NCBI GenBank assembly: GCA_900319975.1
Contig: ONQP01000004.1
Location: 1 to 63,627 of the forward strand
DNA length: 63,627 bases
Direction of reading: 5' to 3'
From: an uncultured Bacteroidales bacterium
GTDB taxonomy: Bacteria; Bacteroidota; Bacteroidia; Bacteroidales; UBA932
In this document: positions 57,704-63,627 of the stretch, one piece after another
Layout: every line of letters starts with the position of its first letter
Numbering within the stretch: the first letter of the stretch is position 1
Notes under the pieces: model-generated
What the model saw: only the letters and a program-made list of their open reading frames with translations
Databases searched by the model: none
Told to the model about the DNA's origin: nothing
Translations under genes and position numbers: made by a program

Positions 57704-59048
57704 AGGAGCCGGTGAGGTCGGTTCCCACCTGGCCAAGATGCTTCGCGCAGAAGCCAACGAGGTCACGGTCATCGACGACGACGCCGAGCGCATCGAGGCG
57801 CTGTCGGCCTATGTCGACGTCGAGACGGTCCTGGGGAACCCGTCGTCTATCCAGGTCCAGCGCGCTGCCAACGTAGGCAAGGCGGACCTGTTCATCGCCG
57901 TCTACCCGCTCGCCGCACAGGAGGTCAACATCGTGGGCGCACTGCTTGCCAAGCAGATCGGCGCCACCAAGGTGATTGCCCGCGTCAACGACGAGGACTA
58001 CCTCAATGCCGAAAACAAGCTGATCTTCAAGGAGCTGGGCATCGAGCTGATGTTCTATCCCGAGAAGAGCGCCGCAGACGAAATCGTGGCCTTCCTCAAG
58101 CACAACTCCACCGCCGAGACGATGGAATTCGCCCGCGGACGCCTGCAGATCACCGTCTTCAAGCTCACGGAGGACTCCCCCATCCTGGACCTCAAGCTCC
58201 TGGAATTCATCAAGGACACTTCGGCCGAGGAGCTCAAGCAGTTCCGCGTGATCGCCATCTCGCGCGACGAGAAGACCATCATCCCGCGCCTCGACACGAA
58301 GTTCCTCTACGGCGACCTCGTCTTCACGATCACCACGCGCGAAGGCGTGGAGGCCCTCTACCGCCATTTCGGCAAGACCAACGTATCCATCAACAGCGCT
58401 TTCATCCTGGGCGGCGGCCCGATCGGCGAGATGCTCGCCCGCATGCTGGACCGCAGCGGCATGAAGGTCAAGCTGGTGGAGAACGACAAGAACCGCTGCA
58501 TCGAGCTTTCCGAGAAGCTCCCCGAGACGGTGCGCGTGGTCAACGGCGACGGCCGCAACTCGGACTTCCTCTTCGAGGAGGGCCTTCCCGACTACGACGC
58601 CTTCATCGCCCTGACGGGCAACGACGAGAGCAACGTCCTCTCCTGCGTGGTCGCCAAGAAATTCGGCGTCCCCCGCACCATCGCCGAGGTCGAGAACATC
58701 GAGTACATCCACATCGCCGAGGAGATGGGCGTGGACAACGTCATCAACAAGAAACTCATCACCGCAGGGCGCATCTTCAAGTTCACCCTGTCGGGCAAGG
58801 CGCGCTTCGTGCGCTATATGACCGGCACCAACGCCGAGGTCATCGAATACACGGTGGCCCCGGGTTCCGCCATCACCAACGGTCCGATCAAGGACATCGA
58901 CTTCCCGCGCAACGCCATCATCGGTGGCGTGATCCGCGGCAGCGAGTCCTTTATCGCAGTTGGCGACACGGTCATAGAGCCCTATGACCGCGTCGCCATC
59001 TTCGCGCTCCCGGAGACCATCCGGGACATCGACCGTTTCTTCCGCTAG
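57687..59048 (+). CDS. trkA: Trk potassium uptake system NAD-binding protein TrkA
   Basis: A 453-residue cytosolic regulator of the TrkH potassium channel. It has two RCK repeats, each with a Rossmann dinucleotide motif: IEGAGEVGSHLAKML near the N-terminus and ILGGGPIGEMLARML near residue 232, each followed by a TrkA-C domain. No trkH gene lies next to it in this window; a partner elsewhere is expected, since in Bacteroidetes trkH often follows trkA directly. The gene overlaps the preceding GT2 gene by 17 bases, and its end overlaps the convergent dnaJ end by four bases. Confidence 0.93.
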   Translation: MKIVIEGAGEVGSHLAKMLRAEANEVTVIDDDAERIEALSAYVDVETVLGNPSSIQVQRAANVGKADLFIAVYPLAAQEVNIVGALLAKQIGATKVIARVNDEDYLNAENKLIFKELGIELMFYPEKSAADEIVAFLKHNSTAETMEFARGRLQITVFKLTEDSPILDLKLLEFIKDTSAEELKQFRVIAISRDEKTIIPRLDTKFLYGDLVFTITTREGVEALYRHFGKTNVSINSAFILGGGPIGEMLARMLDRSGMKVKLVENDKNRCIELSEKLPETVRVVNGDGRNSDFLFEEGLPDYDAFIALTGNDESNVLSCVVAKKFGVPRTIAEVENIEYIHIAEEMGVDNVINKKLITAGRIFKFTLSGKARFVRYMTGTNAEVIEYTVAPGSAITNGPIKDIDFPRNAIIGGVIRGSESFIAVGDTVIEPYDRVAIFALPETIRDIDRFFR

Positions 59049-60223
59049 AAGTACTGGCTCTCCTTCTCGAAGAGCGTCTTGTCGTCCCGGTTCGGATCGG
59101 GACGGAATGCGTCGCGCAGCTTCTCGATCGCCTCGCGCTCGCTGCGGCTCAGCTTGCGCGGGATCCAGACCAGGATCTTGACGTAGAGGTCGCCGCGGCT
59201 GGAGCCGTAGCCGTTGACGGAAGGCAGGCCCTTGCCGCGCAGGCGCTCCACCGTGCCGGACTGGGTGCCGGGCTCAAGCTTGAGGCGCTGCGGGCCGTCC
59301 AGGGCGGGGACCTGGATCTCACAGCCCAGCATCGCATCCGCCACGCTGATCACGCGCGTATAGAAGAGGTTCTGCCCCTCGCGCTTGAGCTGTGCGTGCG
59401 GCTGTTCCTCCACGATGACGAGCAGGTCACCGTTGATGCCGCCATGCGCCGCGGCGTGGCCTTCGCCACGCAGGGTGAGCTGCATGCCGTCCTCCACGCC
59501 CGCCGGGATGCGGACCTTGACGGTCTCTTTCTGGCGGACCAGGCCCGAGCCCTTGCAGGTCGGGCAGGGATTGGAAACCACCTTGCCGGAGCCGCCGCAG
59601 TTCGGGCAGGTCGCGTAGTTGATGGCACGGCCGAACAGGGTGTTGGCGACGGTCTGGACCTGGCCGGTGCCCTTGCAGGTCGGGCAGGTCTTGACGTCAG
59701 AGGCGTTCTTGGCGCCCCGGCCGTCGCAGCTCGGGCACGGACGGTTGCGCTCGATGGTGACTTCCTTCTCGCAGCCGTTCGAAATCTCCTCCAGGGTGAC
59801 GCGGACGCGGGTGCGGATGTCACGGCCACGCTGGACGCGCTGGCCCTGCTGGCCGCCGAAACCGCCGAATCCTTCGAAGCCGCCAAAGCCGCCGAAGCCG
59901 CCGAACGCACCGCCGAAGAGGTTGTTGAGGATGTCGTTGAGGTTGCCGAAGCCCTGGCTCCAATCCTGTCCGGCGGCCCCGTCCACGCCGGCGAAACCGA
60001 ACTGGTCGTATTTCGCCTTCTTGTCCGGGTCGCTCAGCACGGAATAGGCCTCGGAGGCCTCCTTGAACTTCGCTTCGGCAGTCTTCTTCTCGGCGTCCGT
60101 ACCGCTGACCCAGCGGTCCGGATGCCATTTGAGGGCGGCCTTGCGGTAGGCGCCCTTGATATCGTCGGCCGAGGCTCCCTTCTGGAGCCCCAGGACCTCG
60201 TAGTAATCTCTTTTCTCAGCCAT
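59045..60223 (-). CDS. dnaJ: chaperone protein DnaJ
   Basis: A 392-residue type I DnaJ. The J domain carries WHPDRW (H34-P35-D36), which stimulates the DnaK ATPase; a Gly/Phe-rich linker follows (FGGAFGGFGGFGGFEGFGG). Four zinc-binding CxxCxGxG repeats come next (CPSCDGRG, CPTCKGTG, CPNCGGSG, CPTCKGSG), then the C-terminal substrate-binding domain. A seven-residue insertion (VSGTDAE) in the J domain after HPDRW is common in Bacteroidetes. It is co-transcribed with grpE, four bases upstream. The 3' end overlaps convergent trkA by four bases. Confidence 0.96.
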   Translation of the reverse strand: MAEKRDYYEVLGLQKGASADDIKGAYRKAALKWHPDRWVSGTDAEKKTAEAKFKEASEAYSVLSDPDKKAKYDQFGFAGVDGAAGQDWSQGFGNLNDILNNLFGGAFGGFGGFGGFEGFGGFGGQQGQRVQRGRDIRTRVRVTLEEISNGCEKEVTIERNRPCPSCDGRGAKNASDVKTCPTCKGTGQVQTVANTLFGRAINYATCPNCGGSGKVVSNPCPTCKGSGLVRQKETVKVRIPAGVEDGMQLTLRGEGHAAAHGGINGDLLVIVEEQPHAQLKREGQNLFYTRVISVADAMLGCEIQVPALDGPQRLKLEPGTQSGTVERLRGKGLPSVNGYGSSRGDLYVKILVWIPRKLSRSEREAIEKLRDAFRPDPNRDDKTLFEKESQYF

Positions 60224-60227
60224 TGAT

Positions 60228-60797
60228 TTATGCTCCCACCACTACTTTGGCATAGCGCAGGACCTTGCCGCCCAGCGTGTAGCCCGTCTGGATCACGTCG
60301 ATGACCTTGCCCTTGAGGTCCTCGCTCGGAGCGGGGAACTGGGTCACGGCCTCGTGGAAGTCCGTGTTGAAGACTTCGCCCTTGGCCTCGATGCGGGCCA
60401 GGCCCTGGGTCTTGAGGTAATCCATCAATTTGTTGTATATCAGCGAAGTGCCCTCCTTGGCGGCTTCGTCGGAAGACTTGGACAGCATTTCCATCGCGCG
60501 CTCGCAGTCGTCCAGCACCGGGAGAAGCCCCTCGATGGTCTTGGACGCCGCCGAGGCGATCAGGTTGAGCCGGTCCTCGGCGCTGCGGCGCCGGAAGGTC
60601 TCGAACTCCGCCATCAGACGGATGTAGCTGTCCTTCTCGGCCGCCAATTTGTCAGAAAGCTCGGCGACCTGCGCACGCAGGGCGTCGTCCTTCTTGCTTT
60701 CCTTCTTCTGTTTCTTCTTGGTCTCTTCCGCCTGCGGAGCCTTCTCTACCGGCTGTTCCACCTGCGGATCCTGCATATTATCTTTCTTTTCTGACAT
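60228..60797 (-). CDS. grpE: nucleotide exchange factor GrpE
   Basis: A 189-residue GrpE. The N-terminal 35 residues are charged and Lys/Gln-rich (QAEETKKKQKKESKKDD), then a long helix (LRAQVAELSDKLAAEKDSYIRLMAEFETFRRR) and the head domain (LLPVLDDCERAM, TDFHEAVTQFP, VIDVIQTGYTLGGKVLRYAKVVV). It exchanges nucleotide on DnaK and may act as a heat sensor. dnaJ follows directly; dnaK is not in the window. Inverted repeats upstream are described separately. Confidence 0.96.
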   Translation of the reverse strand: MSEKKDNMQDPQVEQPVEKAPQAEETKKKQKKESKKDDALRAQVAELSDKLAAEKDSYIRLMAEFETFRRRSAEDRLNLIASAASKTIEGLLPVLDDCERAMEMLSKSSDEAAKEGTSLIYNKLMDYLKTQGLARIEAKGEVFNTDFHEAVTQFPAPSEDLKGKVIDVIQTGYTLGGKVLRYAKVVVGA

Positions 60798-60809
60798 AAT
60801 TCGAATCTA

Positions 60810-60838
60810 TTTGCTTCTTGTGAAAGCAAATCATTTGC
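60810..60838 (-). promoter_or_regulatory. inverted repeats upstream of grpE
   Basis: TTTGCTT-N7-AAGCAAA (60810-60830) overlaps a perfect 13-base palindrome GCAAATCATTTGC (60826-60838). Just downstream on the minus strand is TAGATTCG, 7 of 8 to the TAnnTTTG element. The repeats differ from the CIRCE heat-shock operator. They could be an operator for grpE-dnaJ or mark the end of the upstream nicotinamidase transcript. Confidence 0.4.
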
Positions 60839-60858
60839 CATTGACAGAATGTCACGGA

Positions 60859-61404
60859 CTACTTGTTGTACTCCTGGATGCCGTTCTCGGCCATGAAAGC
60901 CTTGACGGTGTCGTAGCTCGCGAACTTGGCGGTGCCGTCGAGGTAGACCTTCACGCCGAAGCCGATCTGGCGGCTGATGGCGTAGAGGTTCTTGAGCGAC
61001 TCGAGCACGCAGTATTCGGCCGCGATGCCGCAGATCACCACTTCGTCGCCGGGGGCGAAGAGATCCTGGTGGGCAGGATCGAAGCCCACGAAGGCGCCAT
61101 ACTCTTCCGGACCCTGCACGCAGCCCTTCAGGATGAAGCGCGTCTTCTCCTCGGGCAGCCCGAAGAGCACGCTCTCGTCAAGCGCGGCGCCGGCCGTGTG
61201 GTGCACACAGTGCACGGGCCACGGGCCGCCCTGCTCGCGGAAGGAGCAGTGGTTGACCGGATGCCAGTCCAGGGTGAAATACACAAGATCGAAACGGTCC
61301 TTGACTTCGTTGATGGCCGGGAGCACCTGGGTGGCGCCGGGAACGGTCAGGGAACCATAGATGAAATCTTTCTGCAGGTCGATGATTAAAAGAATGTTGC
61401 GCAT
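60859..61404 (-). CDS. pncA: nicotinamidase, isochorismatase-like hydrolase
   Basis: A 181-residue hydrolase with the catalytic triad D9 (LLIIDLQKDF), K93 (RFILKGC) and C132 (GIAAEYCVLES). Metal-binding residues appear in FTLDWHPVNHCSF (D46, H48). It converts nicotinamide to nicotinate for NAD salvage. Length and motif order are typical. A full promoter lies 20 bases upstream of the start. grpE follows on the same strand after 61 bases, which contain inverted repeats, so co-transcription is uncertain. Confidence 0.92.
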   Translation of the reverse strand: MRNILLIIDLQKDFIYGSLTVPGATQVLPAINEVKDRFDLVYFTLDWHPVNHCSFREQGGPWPVHCVHHTAGAALDESVLFGLPEEKTRFILKGCVQGPEEYGAFVGFDPAHQDLFAPGDEVVICGIAAEYCVLESLKNLYAISRQIGFGVKVYLDGTAKFASYDTVKAFMAENGIQEYNK

Positions 61405-61423
61405 GGTGTGAATCTTTACGGCG

Positions 61424-61455
61424 CAAAGTTAAAAAAAACCCGGGGCAATGGCAAA
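61424..61455 (-). promoter_or_regulatory. promoter of the nicotinamidase gene
   Basis: On the minus strand TTTG (61455-61452), 20 bases, TAACTTTG (61431-61424), about 20 bases from the ATG at 61404. It matches the Bacteroidetes consensus. Confidence 0.8.
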
Positions 61456-61481
61456 GTCTGCCGGATAAGAACGTTTTTTTG

Positions 61482-61489
61482 TATCTTTG
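61482..61489 (+). promoter_or_regulatory. -7 element for the PlsC-GNAT fusion gene
   Basis: TATCTTTG, 30 bases before the GTG start at 61520 and divergent from the nicotinamidase promoter. The -33 region has only a loose TCTG 21 bases upstream. Confidence 0.6.
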
Positions 61490-61519
61490 TAATCTCTAAG
61501 AGCGCACTAACTACACGAC

Positions 61520-63349
61520 GTGACTGAAAACCGAAAAACGATCATCGAGCTCCAGGAACTACAGAAAGCATTGGGGCTCAAGGGACTGCCGGGCAAACTG
61601 ATCTCCAGGTTTGCCTATCGGCTGTTGGAACTCAAGGAAGTCAACAGGATCCACGAGAAATATTGCGACACCCAGGGACCTGCCTTTTCTGCCCACGTGC
61701 TGGAGGAGGTCGGCGTCCGCTACGCCATTCCTGAGCAGCAACTGGACTACATCCCCGCGGAGGGCGCGTTCATCACCGTCTCCAACCACCACTTCGGCAG
61801 CGTCGACGGGATGATCCTCAATACCGTCATCGGCGCCCGCCGGCCGGACTACAAGATCCTGACCACCTTCCTGCTCTCGATGATTCCCAGCCTCAAGGAC
61901 AGTTTCATCCCCGTGGACAATTTCTCCTCCGGCGGCGCACGCAGCGTCTCCGGCATCCGCGCCGCCCTCGGCCACATCGCCGACGGGCGCCCGCTGGGCC
62001 TCTTCCCCGCCGGGGAGGTGGCCACCTGGCAGAACAGGAAGAACCGCACGGCCCTCGGCCGCAAGCGGGTCGTTGAGGACATTCCCTGGGCCGAGAACAT
62101 CACCAAGCTCATCCAGCGTTCCGGCTTGCCCGTGATTCCCATCTATTTCCAGGGCGGGAATTCCCGGTCTTTCCATATCCTGGGCAAGATCCACCCGCGC
62201 CTGCGCACCGTCCGGCTCCCCCACGAGCTCTTCAACAAGCGCGGCACGACCGTGCAGGTGCGCATCGGCCAGCCCATCTCGGCCGACGAGATCGCCTCGA
62301 TGGACATTCCCACGCTGGGAAAATACCTCCGCAACCGCTGCTACGCCCTGGAGGCGCAGTGCCAGGACTGCTGCGGCGAGACCGCCGTCGAAAACCTGGC
62401 GCCGCTGGCCGATCCCGTGCCCGCGGAGCGGATCCGCGCCGAGATCGACGGCCTGGGCCACCGGATGCTGTTCGAGCTGGGCGACTACCGCGCCTATCTG
62501 CTCCATTCGGGCGAAGCGCCCGACACGATGCGCGAGCTCTCCCGCCTGCGGGAGGAGACTTTCCGCGCCGTCGGCGAGGGTTGCGGCCAGGCCGAGGACA
62601 CGGACGCGTATGACGCGCACTACCGCCAGATGATCCTCTGGCACGTCCCCAACCGCGAAATCGTGGGCGCCTACCGGCTCGGCTTCGGGCCGGAGATCCG
62701 GCAGCACCACCCGGGACTGTCCGGTTTCTATTCCGCTACGCTCTATCATTACGGCCCGAAGGCTGAGCCGCTCCTGGCGCGCTCGATGGAGCTCGGGCGC
62801 TCCTTCATCATCCAGAAATACCAGCGCGAGGTCCAGCCGCTCCGGCTCCTGCTGACCGGCCTGGGCGTCTGCACGCTGGAGTATCCGGAGATGGAATATT
62901 TCTCCGGTCCGGTGAGCATCAGCCACGCGATCCCGAACTTCTACCAGAGCCTCGCGGTACGCTATATCGAGCGCAACTATCCGATGCCGGACGCCGCGCA
63001 GATCGCGCAGGCGCCGCATCCTTTCGTCTCCGATTTCCTTTCCGTCGATCCGGACGCGCTGCTCCGGATTCCGGAGAAGAACGTCGACGCCCTGGACCGC
63101 CTGCTGCTGGCCCTGTCGGGCGGACGCTACCGCCTGCCCGTGCTGGTGCGCAAGTACTTCAGCTGCGGCGCCAGGCTGGTCTGCTTCAACGTGGACCCGG
63201 ATTTCTGCGACAGCCTCGACGGACTGATCTTCCTGCGCTACAGCGATTTCCCTGAGAACACCCTGCGCTCCATCATCCGCGGACTCCCGGACGAGCTGCA
63301 GGAGAAAGTCTTCGTCCGCTTCTACGGACGCAAACCCGACCAGGCCTGA
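61520..63349 (+). CDS. PlsC-GNAT fusion acyltransferase, OlsF/GlsA-GlsB-like, aminoacyl lipid synthesis
   Basis: A 609-residue two-domain protein. Residues about 70-280 form a PlsC-type O-acyltransferase with HX4D in SNHHFGSVDG (H91, D96), FIPVDNFSSGG and LFPAGEVATW (FPxG motif). Residues about 310-600 form a hemolysin-like GNAT N-acyltransferase (REETFRAVGEG, IVGAYRLGFG, ELGRSFIIQKYQ, FSGPVSIS). The same combination in OlsF makes ornithine lipid; in Bacteroides the separate GlsB and GlsA make glycine lipid. Acylation of an amino acid followed by its hydroxyl is therefore the likely role; which amino acid is unknown. The start is a GTG; no ATG fits. The next gene begins at its stop (TGATG). 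Confidence 0.87.
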   Translation: MTENRKTIIELQELQKALGLKGLPGKLISRFAYRLLELKEVNRIHEKYCDTQGPAFSAHVLEEVGVRYAIPEQQLDYIPAEGAFITVSNHHFGSVDGMILNTVIGARRPDYKILTTFLLSMIPSLKDSFIPVDNFSSGGARSVSGIRAALGHIADGRPLGLFPAGEVATWQNRKNRTALGRKRVVEDIPWAENITKLIQRSGLPVIPIYFQGGNSRSFHILGKIHPRLRTVRLPHELFNKRGTTVQVRIGQPISADEIASMDIPTLGKYLRNRCYALEAQCQDCCGETAVENLAPLADPVPAERIRAEIDGLGHRMLFELGDYRAYLLHSGEAPDTMRELSRLREETFRAVGEGCGQAEDTDAYDAHYRQMILWHVPNREIVGAYRLGFGPEIRQHHPGLSGFYSATLYHYGPKAEPLLARSMELGRSFIIQKYQREVQPLRLLLTGLGVCTLEYPEMEYFSGPVSISHAIPNFYQSLAVRYIERNYPMPDAAQIAQAPHPFVSDFLSVDPDALLRIPEKNVDALDRLLLALSGGRYRLPVLVRKYFSCGARLVCFNVDPDFCDSLDGLIFLRYSDFPENTLRSIIRGLPDELQEKVFVRFYGRKPDQA

Positions 63350-63627
63350 TGGACAGTCCGCTCTGGGTATACCTGCTGGGCCTTGTGGCCATGGGCGTCT
63401 ACGGCAGCCGGATCCTGATCCAGTGGTACCTGTCGGAGAAGCACCACCGTGTGGAGTCGCCGGGCATCTACTGGGTTCTGAGCAGTATGGGGGCGGTCAT
63501 CCTGTATATTTACGGATGGCTCCGAAGGGATTTTTCCATCATTTTCGGAGAGAGCGTGGGCTACTACATCTATATGTGGAACATCGGCATCCTGGGCCTG
63601 TACAAGAAGGTTCCGCGCATCGTGATC
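63349..63627 (+). CDS. lipid A biosynthesis N-terminal domain (LAB_N) protein, 3' end outside window
   Basis: The first 93 residues of a small membrane protein: three hydrophobic helices with WVYLLGLVAMGVYGSRILIQWYLSE, the conserved R-x-x-x-Q-W at the first helix, and YWVLSSMGAVILYIYGWLRRDFSIIFGE. This matches the LAB_N domain found in or next to undecaprenyl-phosphate-sugar transferases and lipid A modification genes. The protein is cut by the window edge; LAB_N proteins of about 100 residues are usual, so little may be missing. The ATG overlaps the preceding TGA, showing coupling with the aminoacyl lipid gene. Confidence 0.82.
   Translation, partial: MDSPLWVYLLGLVAMGVYGSRILIQWYLSEKHHRVESPGIYWVLSSMGAVILYIYGWLRRDFSIIFGESVGYYIYMWNIGILGLYKKVPRIVI

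Noticed and set aside
1..63627. Looked for CRISPR arrays, tRNA or rRNA genes, transposases and phage genes.
   Set aside because: None was recognised on either strand.

Overview
The window reads as a piece of chromosome from a GC-rich member of the Bacteroidales, probably a gut or rumen type. The evidence is: promoters of the Bacteroidetes form (TTTG, 19-20 bases, TAnnTTTG) in front of several genes; the S6-S18-L9 ribosomal protein operon; an UpxY-type capsule antiterminator; a run of fimbrillin-family lipoproteins; and few Shine-Dalgarno sites. No tRNA, rRNA, CRISPR array or insertion sequence was recognised.

Region 1 (1-17832) is a surface-fimbria locus. Eight genes on the minus strand run from an OmpA/DUF3575-type protein (16141) through a FimB/Mfa2-like anchor, three ordinary fimbrillins, one very long fimbrillin and two large tip-like lipoproteins (to 2472). 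A sensor histidine kinase and a response regulator follow on the same strand. A membrane-embedded AraC-type regulator is divergent from the fimbrial operon across a 356-base AT-rich regulatory region with a near-perfect promoter at each end.

Region 2 (17867-19165) is the rpsF-rpsR-rplI operon with its own promoter and a strong terminator.

Region 3 (19175-48300) is a capsule or exopolysaccharide locus. It opens with an initiating sugar-phosphate transferase, UpxY, a 63-residue peptide and an LRR-fimbrillin lipoprotein. A long plus-strand operon follows, with most genes overlapping or a few bases apart. It encodes a CDP-polyol module (IspD/TarI-like enzyme, SDR, CDP-glycerol-type transferase), a Wzx flippase, a Wzy-like polymerase, eight further glycosyltransferases (two GT2, two GT14, one GT8, three GT4), five membrane acyltransferases, a hexapeptide acetyltransferase, Wza and a Wzc tyrosine kinase with a Gly-Tyr tail. 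The likely product is a heavily acylated, branched polysaccharide that may carry phospho-polyol. A terminator ends the operon at about 48300.

Region 4 (48306-63627) is mostly housekeeping: a POT peptide transporter, a lipid A-type acyltransferase, PepD, a zeta-toxin-like kinase, the TldD/TldE protease pair, SlyD, a GT2, TrkA, GrpE-DnaJ, nicotinamidase, a PlsC-GNAT fusion expected to make an aminoacyl lipid, and the start of a lipid A biosynthesis N-terminal domain gene.

The most unusual observation is in tldD and tldE. Each carries an in-frame palindromic element of about 126-130 bases. The two share a 41-base core (36 of 41 identical) whose differences include two compensated base pairs. 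Their long arms differ in sequence, yet each has one extra C in the left arm, exactly 16 bases from the inner end. The shared core is translated in different frames in the two genes. This resembles the protein-inserted palindromic elements of Rickettsia and may be an undescribed Bacteroidales family.
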